The notes below the pieces were generated by a model. That model was not told the origin of the DNA, ran no database searches, and saw only the letters and a list, made by a program, of their open reading frames with translations. A stretch of DNA of 64,000 nucleotides, taken from Magnetococcales bacterium. Lineage in GTDB: Bacteria > Pseudomonadota > Magnetococcia > Magnetococcales > JADFWU01. The position numbers and the translations under genes are program-made. The DNA is taken from contig JADFWU010000010.1 in assembly GCA_015234045.1 (NCBI GenBank), positions 1-64,000 on the forward strand, read 5' to 3'. Positions 8,497 to 16,712 of this stretch are shown here, piece after piece; positions within the stretch are counted from its first letter, which is position 1; each line of letters opens with the position of its first letter.

Positions 8497-10374
8497 ATGG
8501 CCTGGAAAAATTTATCCATAAGAGTCAAGCTGTTAATTGCCATTGGCGCTATTTTGATTCTTTTGATTGCCGTTGGTGGGCGGGCGATCTTTGGTGTTTC
8601 GGATATTGTCAGAGATGGCATGGAAGTGGTGAGCGGTAATCAACTCCGAGGTGAGTTGTTGCAACGGGAGGTTGATCATCTCAACTGGGCCGGGAAAGTC
8701 AGTGAATTTCTGAACGATGATGCTGTGACAGAGTTGGGTGTTCAGTTGGACCACACCAAATGCGGATTTGGTCGTTGGTATTATGGTGAAGGACGACGAC
8801 AGGCAGAAACACAGCTACCAATGCTTAAAGGGCAGTTGGATAAAATTGGTCAACCCCATGAACATCTTCACGCTTCAGCCGGAAAAATCAAGGCCACCTT
8901 TAAACCGGCTGATCCAAATTTACCTGGATTTTTGGCCCAGAAAGAGACTGATCATCTTGTCTGGTCCAATAAAGTCATCGATGCCATTTTAGAGGGCAAA
9001 AATGCACTGACGGTCCAACTTGATCCCAAAAAATGCGGCTTGGGTCGTTTTATCTACGGTGCAGAGGGTAAAGGTGTTGCGGCAAGCAATGATAAAATGG
9101 CACAGATTCTCAACGAGATTGAGCCAAACCATCGTAAACTTCATCAGGCTGGTGACAAAATTCAACGCGCTATGGCCAGTGGTGATATGGAACAGGCTAA
9201 AGCACTCTATAAGAGTGAGGCTGTGCCAGTTCTTGAGGCTGTACGTGGTGCACTGAACCGCATGAAGCATGAGGCTGAAGAGGCTTTGAAGCAACGGGCA
9301 GCCGCCAGTACGATTTATGCTCAGGAAACCATTCCAAATCTTCAAGAAGTGCAACATCTTTTACATGAGATGAATACCATTGCTAAAGATAATATTCTCT
9401 CCGAAGATCAGATGCTCCATAATGCTGAAATGACGCGCACTGTCGTTATTATCGTATCACTGATTGCATTGGCCGTCGGCCTTGGCGTAGCGATTTTCAT
9501 GCCTGGCACCATTACCGGTCCTATCAAACGCAGCATTGATTTTGCAGCCAAAGTCGCTTCCGGTGATCTGTCCCGTCGTCTCAAGGAAGATCGTCAGGAT
9601 GAGGTGGGCCAACTGACCCACAGTTTGGATGATATGGTGATTCGACTGCGTGAAGTAGTGGGCATGGTGCGTCAATCAGCGGATACGGTTTCCACTGGTA
9701 GTGCGGAGCTAAAACACGCGTCCAGCGGTATGGCACAAGGTGCGTCAGAGCAAGCGGCCTCTATTGAAGAGACCTCGGCCGCCATGGAAGAGATTGCGTC
9801 CAATATTGCACAGAGTTCTGATAATGCAGTCACAACCGAGCGTATCGCGCAGAACTCTTCTAAAAACAGTGAAGAGGGCGGTAAGGCCGTGACGGAAGCC
9901 GTGCAAGCCATGCGAAATATTGCTGAGAAGATCTCTCTGGTGGAAGATATCGCCCGCCAGACCAATCTATTGGCCTTGAATGCAGCCATTGAGGCGGCTC
10001 GGGCCGGTGAACATGGTAAAGGTTTTGCTGTCGTAGCTGCTGAAGTACGTAAACTGGCAGAACGCAGTCAGGTAGCGGCTTCGGAGATTACCCAGCTTTC
10101 CAGCTCCAGTTTGGCGGTATCTGAACGGGCTGGTACATTATTGGAATCACTGGTGCCGGATATCCGTAAGACCGCAGGATTGGTTCAGGAGATTTCCGCG
10201 GCCAGTCAGGAGCAGAATCAAGGCGCAGATCAGGTCAATCAGGCTCTCCAGCAATTGGATCAAGTGATTCAACAAAACGCTGGTACAGCCGAAGAGATTG
10301 CCAGTACTTCAGATCTGTTGAATCAGGAGGCTGATCAGTTGGCTCAGGCGATTTCGTTCTTTAAAGATCGGTAG
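8497..10374 (+). CDS. Methyl-accepting chemotaxis protein with tandem CZB-like sensor modules
   Basis: Chemoreceptor of 625 residues. The ATG at 8497 is chosen because TGAGGGG lies just before it; a TTG at 8482 overlaps that site. TM1 is near residues 12-33 and TM2 near 310-335, followed by a HAMP domain and a signalling domain with the conserved hairpin tip ([20 protein letters not shown]). Between the TMs sit two modules that each have H-L-x-W, then L-D-x-x-K-C-G-x-G-R, then a closing H-x-x-L-H: ligands about H61/C89 and H153/C180. This is the chemoreceptor zinc-binding (CZB) pattern, normally cytoplasmic; here it is predicted outside the membrane. A rho-independent terminator follows. It probably signals to CheA/CheW encoded elsewhere. 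Confidence 0.88.
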   Translation: MAWKNLSIRVKLLIAIGAILILLIAVGGRAIFGVSDIVRDGMEVVSGNQLRGELLQREVDHLNWAGKVSEFLNDDAVTELGVQLDHTKCGFGRWYYGEGRRQAETQLPMLKGQLDKIGQPHEHLHASAGKIKATFKPADPNLPGFLAQKETDHLVWSNKVIDAILEGKNALTVQLDPKKCGLGRFIYGAEGKGVAASNDKMAQILNEIEPNHRKLHQAGDKIQRAMASGDMEQAKALYKSEAVPVLEAVRGALNRMKHEAEEALKQRAAASTIYAQETIPNLQEVQHLLHEMNTIAKDNILSEDQMLHNAEMTRTVVIIVSLIALAVGLGVAIFMPGTITGPIKRSIDFAAKVASGDLSRRLKEDRQDEVGQLTHSLDDMVIRLREVVGMVRQSADTVSTGSAELKHASSGMAQGASEQAASIEETSAAMEEIASNIAQSSDNAVTTERIAQNSSKNSEEGGKAVTEAVQAMRNIAEKISLVEDIARQTNLLALNAAIEAARAGEHGKGFAVVAAEVRKLAERSQVAASEITQLSSSSLAVSERAGTLLESLVPDIRKTAGLVQEISAASQEQNQGADQVNQALQQLDQVIQQNAGTAEEIASTSDLLNQEADQLAQAISFFKDR

Positions 10375-10400
10375 GTTGCATAGCGTCTATCGTAATAAAA

Positions 10401-10434
10401 AAACAGGCTCTGTAATCGGAGCCTGTTTTTTTTT
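10401..10434 (+). terminator. Rho-independent terminator after the CZB chemoreceptor
   Basis: AAACAGGCTC pairs with GAGCCTGTTT around an 8-base loop and runs directly into eight or more T residues, about 27 bases after the stop codon. A textbook intrinsic terminator. Confidence 0.9.
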
Positions 10435-10443
10435 ATAGTGGTC

Positions 10444-10530
10444 TCGTCTACAATTTGAACAGTCAGCCGTTCCAGCCCTGGTGATGTTTTTGCTCTGAGG
10501 ACCTGCTTCGCCTTCGCATATCAACAGGGC
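10444..10530. repeat. Repeat R1, truncated copy fused to R2
   Basis: Shares the left part of R1 (a motif running CTACAATTTGAACAGTCAGC then CCAGCCCTGGTGAT and TGCTCTGA) with the copies at 55016 and 62516. The right half of the hairpin is missing and replaced by repeat R2 at 10531, so one element has inserted into or recombined with the other. Confidence 0.75.
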
Positions 10531-10645
10531 CTAACGCGCCATTTCGTTTAATGTGGGCGTTGCCCACACCCAGCAGAGGCGGCACAGCCTCCTCTGCACT
10601 CCAACCAGTTTTAGACACTACTTTTTTCTAAGTTGGTGCGGTTTA
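10531..10645. repeat. Repeat R2, copy 1 (overlaps the 3' end of the DegT-like gene)
   Basis: Nearly identical to 40230-40343 over about 114 bases. It contains two hairpins: GTGGGC/GCCCAC around a 3-base loop and GCAGAGG/CCTCTGC. Its last ~35 bases encode the final residues and stop codon of the minus-strand DegT-like gene. Confidence 0.85.
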
Positions 10646-11657
10646 GCTGGGAAACGTAACGTTGGCTCCATCGGTTGATTCGATTGATGATACGTTTTTG
10701 GTGTGGTGGCGTTATTCCAGTGTGCAAGGGCAGGGCAAGTGCGCGTTTTTTTAAAGTATCAAAACCCGCTAAATGATCACATTCTGATACGCGATACCAA
10801 ATAGGACCATCAACGAGAATTCGTGCTCGATTGAGAAATTCTTTTAACGTATCCCTATCTGTTTCGCTGTTTAATACGATTATATAGGGATGTAAACCGC
10901 TCTCAAACAGCGCCAACGGTGTTTTTTTGAACAGTCCGCGTTCATAAAGCGTTTGTTGATAGTGGCTGGCTTGCTTCTGGTGGTGTTGCTGTCGAAGTGG
11001 CACCCCTTTTTGCTGTGCAATGGCCAACGTAGCCGCAGCTAACGAAACCGTTGTTTGGCGGTGTTGTGTTAATTTTTGGATAAGCGATGTGTTCTCGGAA
11101 AGAATGACAACGCCTTGACCATGGATCGGGCCTGATTCCGAAAAAAGCAGTGTTATAAAATCTGCTTTGGAATCCTGTGTGGTAGGGTGCCCGATAAGAG
11201 AAAGATCCTCCCAAATAGTAGGAGAAAAATCAGTCACTGGGCTGGGTGCTGTCACCATTGTAACCACACTATCCTGCGTAGTCGCAGGCGAGAGGTTGGT
11301 AGACAGGGTGAGCGGATTGATATCCTGCCAGCAGGGTGTCAGCCAAGCCGAAGCCAACGCCTCATGCCATAAAGGATGGCTCAGAGGTGACAGCGCAATA
11401 GAAGCGCCAGAAGGCCAGCCATACGCCTGTTTCAGGGCAATGACCGCAGCGGACGCGGAAGAAAATGCAATTGCCGATGTGTTGAATAACTGGCTGAAAT
11501 GGCGCTCAAGGTGTGATGAACCATCGGCAAACGGCGTTGTTTCCAGAACCGCTTGCACCACCGCTTCATCTGATTCTGTGATTTCAGGGTGATGTAGCAA
11601 GATCGTGTTGGTTGATTGAGCCTGTGCGTCAGGCTTTTGAGGTTTTTCATCAGACAT
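10611..11657 (-). CDS. DegT/DnrJ-like protein lacking the PLP lysine (pseudoenzyme candidate)
   Basis: 348-residue protein with the outline of the DegT/DnrJ/EryC1/StrS sugar aminotransferase family: P-F-A-D-G-S at 42-47, then F-S-S-A-S-A-A-V-I-A-L aligning with the family's S-G-T-A-A-L block, W-E-D-L matching the E-D-A block that binds the PLP ring nitrogen, a G-Q-G-V-V-I-L block and a C-terminal A-L-P-L-H-T-G-I like the family's L-P-L-Y-P-x-L. Where the family has S-F-H-x-x-K, this protein reads L-F-S-E-S-G, so the Schiff-base lysine is absent and transamination is unlikely. It starts 3 bases after the HprK-related kinase stop, so the two are coupled. The last ~11 residues are encoded by repeat R2. 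A structural, binding or scaffold role next to the kinase is inference. Confidence 0.7.
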   Translation of the reverse strand: MSDEKPQKPDAQAQSTNTILLHHPEITESDEAVVQAVLETTPFADGSSHLERHFSQLFNTSAIAFSSASAAVIALKQAYGWPSGASIALSPLSHPLWHEALASAWLTPCWQDINPLTLSTNLSPATTQDSVVTMVTAPSPVTDFSPTIWEDLSLIGHPTTQDSKADFITLLFSESGPIHGQGVVILSENTSLIQKLTQHRQTTVSLAAATLAIAQQKGVPLRQQHHQKQASHYQQTLYERGLFKKTPLALFESGLHPYIIVLNSETDRDTLKEFLNRARILVDGPIWYRVSECDHLAGFDTLKKRALALPLHTGITPPHQKRIINRINRWSQRYVSQLNRTNLEKSSV

Positions 11658-11660
11658 GGA

Positions 11661-12617
11661 TCAGTGACGCATCAGGGCGTTCATGCTGGCCACACCATCA
11701 TCTAGATCCCGATAGGAGAGGCGGAATGCCGGACAGCTTCGAAACAGTTTGCTGATAGTCTGAAAGCCCTGCTTACCTTGCAGCTCATAGTTAAAAGCAT
11801 TGCCTGCCAGACGAACAAATACGGACTCATCTTGCGGAAATTCCGTTAATACCGCACCTTCAGCATCTTCTCGATAATTGGGAAACACCACTAGGACCGG
11901 CGGAACTGGTAGATCCATCTGAGCCACACTATCCGCTGGTGGTTTCAGGTGAGATACGGTTCCTTTACGCGTTTTGGGAAACAGCGGACCCAATGTGGCA
12001 CTGGGTTCAAAGGTGCGTATTGCTTCAATGGAGCTATTTTTCAATGCCACCGGTCGGGCGAGTCCGGTGATGGTCATACTATCCGGTGAAATGAGTGCGA
12101 ATTCATCTGATAAAATCCGCCAGCCACGCAGTGAAAGCGCTGCGGCTAGCGTACTCTTACCCGAACCCGGCGTACCGGGCAGAATGACTGCCTGACCATC
12201 ACGCGCCACCACTGCCGCGTGTAAAATGACATAATGATTGGCACGAGAGCCGATACAGAAATTAACACCCCATTCCAACAGCGGTAATGCATGATCCAAT
12301 GGAAATGGTGCCAATGGTGACGGGCCGCCAGCCAAAAATTGAATTTGTGGCCGAAACCAACGCCGCATTCCTTTCCCACGGACCAAACGCGCATGAAAAT
12401 TGGCGATCTCATCCGGTGAGTCAGACAGTACCGGATGATGGGCGTATAAAAGACGCATTTGTGCTGCCAGATTCGGTGCATCACCACGGAGATGAATGAT
12501 GAATGGTCCTGTGCGCCAACGCAGTCCCGCTTTGCTACGCATGGCGCGGCGAATCTCTTTTTCCGGAATATCAGCAAAGCATCCAATCTGTTTTGGAATT
12601 GCAGGCGGGCTTCTCAT
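11661..12617 (-). CDS. HprK-related kinase A (XrtA/exopolysaccharide-locus type)
   Basis: 318-residue protein related to HPr kinase/phosphorylase. The P-loop G-T-P-G-S-G-K-S-T lies near residue 147, followed by R-G-W-R-I-L-S-D-E-F-A-L, which matches the HprK segment that ends in the catalytic acid (D-D in true HprK, D-E here). The N-terminal ~120 residues are a family-specific region. This family is known from exosortase/PEP-CTERM polysaccharide loci, often beside a PqqD-like peptide chaperone and a nucleotidyltransferase; its substrate is not established. The start overlaps the upstream glycosyltransferase stop by 4 bases and the DegT-like gene follows 3 bases later. No PqqD-like gene is seen here, but a PF14907 nucleotidyltransferase is at 35 kb. 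Confidence 0.85.
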   Translation of the reverse strand: MRSPPAIPKQIGCFADIPEKEIRRAMRSKAGLRWRTGPFIIHLRGDAPNLAAQMRLLYAHHPVLSDSPDEIANFHARLVRGKGMRRWFRPQIQFLAGGPSPLAPFPLDHALPLLEWGVNFCIGSRANHYVILHAAVVARDGQAVILPGTPGSGKSTLAAALSLRGWRILSDEFALISPDSMTITGLARPVALKNSSIEAIRTFEPSATLGPLFPKTRKGTVSHLKPPADSVAQMDLPVPPVLVVFPNYREDAEGAVLTEFPQDESVFVRLAGNAFNYELQGKQGFQTISKLFRSCPAFRLSYRDLDDGVASMNALMRH

Positions 12618-13867
12618 GAGGCATCAGCGCGGGGTTGTGCTTCCAGGGCATCGGATAGCTTTTGTAGCAAGGCGGGCCAGTCATAACGCTGTTGAACCCA
12701 TTGTCGGCCTTGAATGCCTAAGGATTCCCAACGTCCTGTTTCCAGTTGTTCAACGGCCAAGTCTGCTTGTCGGTCTGGATCGTCTGTAACCAATGCATTC
12801 AGAGCGTCAGGGCGGTCGATGCCCTCCATGGCCAGAGTGGTTGCAAGAACAGGCCGGGCCATGGCCATACCTTCCAATACTTTGTTTTGGATACCTTGTC
12901 CGGTCTGGAGTGGTGCCACCATCATCCGTGCATGAGCCACCCAAGGACGCACATCATCCACCCAACCGGTGACATGAATGCCTGGTTGCTCTGCCAAAGC
13001 GGTTACCCGCACCGCAGGACGGCTGCCCACGATGGCAAATAGAGCATTTGGTAGTTGCTGGCGCACCTTGGGAAAGACCTTTTCGGCAAACCACACCACA
13101 GCCTCAATATTGGGAAAATAGTCCATGGCTCCAGTGAATACCAATGGTATGACCGGTTCAGGAAACAGGCTGCGATCCTGGTAAGGATCTGCATGGTTGA
13201 GATTGGGATCGAACTGATGAAAATTGACACCGTTTTCTACATAATCAATTCGCTCGGTGGCTTCTGGTGCCAGAGAGCGAAACAGATTGGCTTCAGCCGC
13301 ACTGACAAACAGACTGGTATCAAACAGTTGAGACCATTTTTTCTCCAGTTGCAAAAGTCGGCGGCCTTCCAACCAATCGATAATACGGCGTGGATTGAGA
13401 CTGTTACCGCCATATTGGACCCATTTTTGAGAGTCCACATCGACAAAATCAATCACCCGATGAATCCCTGCGCCTTGCCACTGAGGCGCATCAACATATT
13501 GGGCCATACTGGATGAGAAAATCATCACCCGTTTAATCTGATGTTTCTGGCGCATCTTCTCAACCCATCGCGCCATTGTCCGGTCTCGATAGACCGCTGT
13601 AGTATAGGCTTGTCCAGAAAGAATACCCACACCAGCCCTGATCCGTTTTGTCCAGTCGCCTAACGGACAAAACAGTGACTCGCCACCATTGCACATCTCT
13701 TGAACGGTTTTGACATGTGCCCAATCCTTGGGATCGTCAATAAAGGTCCCAAGATGCACCTGATAGTGTTCACACAGGTGTTGAAACATGTGAAAAGAGC
13801 GGATCTTGTCGCCTTTATTAGGCGGGTAGGGAATACGGTGTACCAGCATTAACAGTGCGTCGGACAC
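12614..13867 (-). CDS. GT4-like glycosyltransferase, XrtA/PEP-CTERM-associated type (TIGR03087-like)
   Basis: Cytoplasmic GT-B glycosyltransferase of 417 residues that should add a sugar to the lipid-linked exopolysaccharide repeat. The N terminus L-V-H-R-I-P-Y-P-P-N-K-G-D-K-I-R is typical of the TIGR03087 group, which is tied to exosortase loci. The second Rossmann domain has F-T-G-A-M-D-Y-F-P-N near 235, G-W-V-D-D near 295, and the donor-binding block G-Q-G-I-Q-N-K-V-L-E-G-M-A-M near 322. It overlaps the HprK-like gene by 4 bases and follows the FemAB gene by 9, inside an uninterrupted minus-strand operon. The sugar donor cannot be read from sequence. Confidence 0.87.
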   Translation of the reverse strand: MSDALLMLVHRIPYPPNKGDKIRSFHMFQHLCEHYQVHLGTFIDDPKDWAHVKTVQEMCNGGESLFCPLGDWTKRIRAGVGILSGQAYTTAVYRDRTMARWVEKMRQKHQIKRVMIFSSSMAQYVDAPQWQGAGIHRVIDFVDVDSQKWVQYGGNSLNPRRIIDWLEGRRLLQLEKKWSQLFDTSLFVSAAEANLFRSLAPEATERIDYVENGVNFHQFDPNLNHADPYQDRSLFPEPVIPLVFTGAMDYFPNIEAVVWFAEKVFPKVRQQLPNALFAIVGSRPAVRVTALAEQPGIHVTGWVDDVRPWVAHARMMVAPLQTGQGIQNKVLEGMAMARPVLATTLAMEGIDRPDALNALVTDDPDRQADLAVEQLETGRWESLGIQGRQWVQQRYDWPALLQKLSDALEAQPRADAS

Positions 13868-13876
13868 AGCGCTCTC

Positions 13877-14923
13877 CTATCCCAAACTGCGGGCGATCCA
13901 CGGACCCATCACCTTGGAAATCGGCAAAGGTAGACGTTTCCACAGTGAGATGAACAGACGGTATTTTGGATTGGTCGGACTAACATTAGGCAAGCCATCA
14001 GCCTTTACCAAATAATATTGATAGTGTAGCGGTTCTGGTTCAAAGCCAAAATATTTTTTAAACTTAAATGATCCAGCGTCCTTTTTGCTCCGACCAAAAT
14101 CAAACAGTCTGGCACCATCCGCAGCCGCACGGTTCATCAGATCCCAATACATGAAAGCAAAACCGCCCAAGCGGCGCACCTCTGGTGTGGCTCCTGCGTA
14201 GTAGGGCAAGACTTGATCCCGGAAAGTGTAACTCAATACCGAACAGACCGGTTTTCCTTCATGCTCAATAATCAAAGATTGGCACTGTTCCCCAAATACT
14301 TTTTGGATCTGATGAAACAGTTTTCGACCGAACACTGGCGTGCCCAGATTTCGGACGCTTTCCGCATAGAGGTCGTAACAGAGATCCACACCTGAATCAA
14401 TGCGGCTGGTCAGGCCTTTTTTGATACCGCGCCGCACTTCTGCTCGTTGCTTGCGTGGGATGGCCATCAGATTGGCATCAGGGTCGGCACTGATCTCTTT
14501 TCGGAAGGTATAATAGAGGTCTTTCACCAGCCAATTGTCATTGCCTGGTTCAATATTACGCATTTCAAGATGATCAACATTCAGCTGTTGAGCCAGTAAT
14601 TGTGCTTTGTTCTCCAGAGCGATTTCAGCTTCAGGATCCGTAGCAGCCACACCGCCATAAACCAGAAACGGCAGTGACGAGAGTGCGTTGCCAAACAGTA
14701 GGCTTTTAACGTGAAATAGAGGCAGTACGCCGCATATTTTGCCATTGCGTTGAGCAAGGAAATAGTAAGGACGGTGGCCAAAAGTAGTGGCAAGCACTTC
14801 CTGCCATCCCACTTTATGAAAAAATGTCGCGCTGGGACACTGTTCCACAAACGCATCCCAACGAGAATGGTCCTGATTCTGACATGGAATAACGTCAACA
14901 GGTGGCGGACAGTTGTTATTCAT
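13877..14923 (-). CDS. FemAB-like acyl/aminoacyltransferase, XrtA/PEP-CTERM-associated
   Basis: 348-residue protein with the double-GNAT layout of FemAB-related proteins. The start region has W-D-A-F-V-E-Q-C-P-S-A-T-F-F-H, common in this group; V-Y-G-G-V-A near 89-94 and F-D-F-G-R-S-K near 270 are the other family blocks. Members of this XrtA-linked family are thought to transfer an amino acid or acyl group, but the acceptor is unknown; a decoration on the exopolysaccharide is a reasonable guess. The gene overlaps the deacetylase stop region by 4 bases and is part of the minus-strand operon. Confidence 0.83.
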   Translation of the reverse strand: MNNNCPPPVDVIPCQNQDHSRWDAFVEQCPSATFFHKVGWQEVLATTFGHRPYYFLAQRNGKICGVLPLFHVKSLLFGNALSSLPFLVYGGVAATDPEAEIALENKAQLLAQQLNVDHLEMRNIEPGNDNWLVKDLYYTFRKEISADPDANLMAIPRKQRAEVRRGIKKGLTSRIDSGVDLCYDLYAESVRNLGTPVFGRKLFHQIQKVFGEQCQSLIIEHEGKPVCSVLSYTFRDQVLPYYAGATPEVRRLGGFAFMYWDLMNRAAADGARLFDFGRSKKDAGSFKFKKYFGFEPEPLHYQYYLVKADGLPNVSPTNPKYRLFISLWKRLPLPISKVMGPWIARSLG

Positions 14924-15816
14924 GCAGCCACCTTTGGCAGAAATACGCGATCCATGCGATCCCAGGAGAAATCATTCAGCAATCGATCCAAGCGATTATG
15001 GGTTTTGTTCAAGTTGAGATAGTGACGAAAACGGGTTTTTGCATTGACTTTGAATAGACGCGGTTGCTCAGGATCAATTTCCCAGGGATGACAGTAAAAA
15101 ACCACGGGCATAGACTCTTTTCGGTTGAGGCGCTTAAGTGCCCAGCGGGTTAATGGATAGGGATAGAGTCGGAAAAAACCGCCGCCTGCACAATGAAACA
15201 GCCGTCCAGCCAGTTTCAATGTGGTAATGGGAATCTCCAGAATTTGGCCCGGTTGGTCAGTGTTGGATTCAGTTACAGTATGAAAGTAGGGTGTACGCGG
15301 TGCGCCAGGCATGCCGTATAGATCATGCTTGCCTGGAAAGATGCTTGAGTCGTAACGGTAGCCTGCTTGATGGAGATGATCCAGCGCCCATAAATTATCT
15401 TTGCCAATGGAATAGCTGGCAGCTCGATAACCTTGGACAGCGACACCGCTGATATCTTCAAGTAGAGCACGGGTGCGGGTAATGTCTTCTCGAAATTGTG
15501 CCGGTGTTTGGTGAATAACCCGAACATGGCTATAGCCGTGGCTGGCCAATTCGTGGCCGCTGTCTACTATGGATCGGACCAACGCCGGAAAACGCTCTGC
15601 AACCCAGCCGAGTACGAAAAAGGTTGCATGCACACCATGCTTGTCGAGCAACGCTAAAATGCGTTGGGTATTTCGCTCAACACGGATTGGTAGATCATCC
15701 CATGTGTTGGAATCAACATACGGTTCAAATGCGGAAACTTGGAAGTAGTCTTCTACATCCACGGTTAGGGCATTGGTGATATGGGACGGGTGATCATCCT
15801 GGGGTGATAGAGCCAT
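14920..15816 (-). CDS. Polysaccharide deacetylase, XrtA system type (with DUF3473-like C terminus)
   Basis: NodB-fold carbohydrate esterase of 298 residues, expected to remove N-acetyl groups from the exopolysaccharide. The conserved T-V-D-V-E-D-Y-F-Q-V is at residues 18-27 with the metal and catalytic Asp residues, and the metal-binding H-x-x-x-H pair is at H93/H97 in S-H-G-Y-S-H. The R-A-A-S-Y-S-I block near 131 and a C-terminal H-P-W-E-I-D-P are typical of the XrtA-associated subfamily. There is no signal peptide, as usual for this subgroup, so it may act before export. The start codon lies 14 bases after the tyrosine kinase stop. Confidence 0.9.
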   Translation of the reverse strand: MALSPQDDHPSHITNALTVDVEDYFQVSAFEPYVDSNTWDDLPIRVERNTQRILALLDKHGVHATFFVLGWVAERFPALVRSIVDSGHELASHGYSHVRVIHQTPAQFREDITRTRALLEDISGVAVQGYRAASYSIGKDNLWALDHLHQAGYRYDSSIFPGKHDLYGMPGAPRTPYFHTVTESNTDQPGQILEIPITTLKLAGRLFHCAGGGFFRLYPYPLTRWALKRLNRKESMPVVFYCHPWEIDPEQPRLFKVNAKTRFRHYLNLNKTHNRLDRLLNDFSWDRMDRVFLPKVAA

Positions 15817-15830
15817 GGTGGCACCCGATC

Positions 15831-16697
15831 CTACAGTCCGAACATGCGTTGCCAGATACTGGGCTTCTTTTTCGGATTTTCCGAGCCGTAACTGCCATAG
15901 CTTCCGTAACTGCCGTAACTACCGTAGCCACCGTAGTTACCGTAACCACCACCATAGCCGTAGTAGTAGTAGCCACCGCTACGTCTACTGACTGATTTGT
16001 TGAGTACCAAGCCTACGATTTCCAGATTGTCCAGATGGTCCAAAGCGTCTCGGACCGCACCTTGTGGTGTGCGTTCGGCTTCCACAACCATGACGATCTG
16101 ACCCATGTTTCGGGCCAGTTCACGGGCTTCGGTGGTGACCAGCAATGGAGGAGAGTCAAACACCACGATTCGATCCGGTCCACTATCGGCCAGTTCGTTG
16201 AGTAGAATCCGCATGTTTTCAGAGGCGAGTAGCTCAGTGGAGTGGTGATGGCGGCGGCCAGAAGGCAGCAACATCAATTTTGGCACATTGGTTCGAATCA
16301 GAACATCGGAGAAGTTCTTAACCTTGCCCATCAAATAGTCGATCAATCCGACCTTGGCCTTAAAGCCCAAAATACGGCTTACAGAAGGCTTGGCCACATC
16401 ACCGTCTACCAAAATCACAGTATTATCCATCTCCGCAGCCAAGCTCATGGCCAGGTTTACCGCTGTGAAAGTCTTTCCTTCTTTGGGAAAGGCGCTGGTC
16501 ACCATGATCATATTGGCATTTTTCATGGGAGAGGGGCCATTTCCGGTGGCATTAAGCAATAACGGCCGTTTAATGATCCGATACTCTTCTGCCACAGTTC
16601 CGCGGCCCACATCCGGGGTAAGAATACCTTTAGATCGCAGACGGTTGAAGTCCAGGACAACCTTCTTACGAATAAGCCTTTCGTCGATTTCAGGCAT
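15831..16697 (-). CDS. XrtA-associated tyrosine autokinase (CpsD/CapB-like) with Tyr/Gly-rich tail
   Basis: Bacterial tyrosine kinase that works with the upstream Wzz-type protein to control polysaccharide chain length. The deviant P-loop P-K-E-G-K-T is at residues 71-76, the Walker A' segment I-L-V-D-G-D at 95-100, and Walker B V-F-D-S-P-P near 180. The last ~50 residues contain 12 Tyr, first as Y-Y-Y-Y, then as G-N-Y, G-G-Y and four Y-G-S units, before a basic end. This is the expected autophosphorylation cluster but is unusually long and regular. The kinase is a separate polypeptide from its activator, as in Gram-positive and XrtA-type systems. It follows the chain-length gene by 15 bases. 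Confidence 0.9.
   Translation of the reverse strand: MPEIDERLIRKKVVLDFNRLRSKGILTPDVGRGTVAEEYRIIKRPLLLNATGNGPSPMKNANMIMVTSAFPKEGKTFTAVNLAMSLAAEMDNTVILVDGDVAKPSVSRILGFKAKVGLIDYLMGKVKNFSDVLIRTNVPKLMLLPSGRRHHHSTELLASENMRILLNELADSGPDRIVVFDSPPLLVTTEARELARNMGQIVMVVEAERTPQGAVRDALDHLDNLEIVGLVLNKSVSRRSGGYYYYGYGGGYGNYGGYGSYGSYGSYGSYGSENPKKKPSIWQRMFGL
15885..15974 (-). repeat. Short-period repeat encoding the kinase Tyr/Gly tail
   Basis: On the coding strand, units of TAC-GGx-AGx (Tyr-Gly-Ser) and related TAC-GGT units repeat with a 9-base period, ending in a run of four TAC codons on the N-terminal side. Such repeats can change length by slippage, which would change the number of phospho-acceptor tyrosines. 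Confidence 0.7.
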
Positions 16698-16712
16698 ATC
16701 GAGTCCCTATGA

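Noticed and set aside
15804-15995. Plus-strand frame rich in Val/Thr/Ala
   Set aside because: It is the complement of the kinase Tyr/Gly repeat; low-complexity shadow with no start context.
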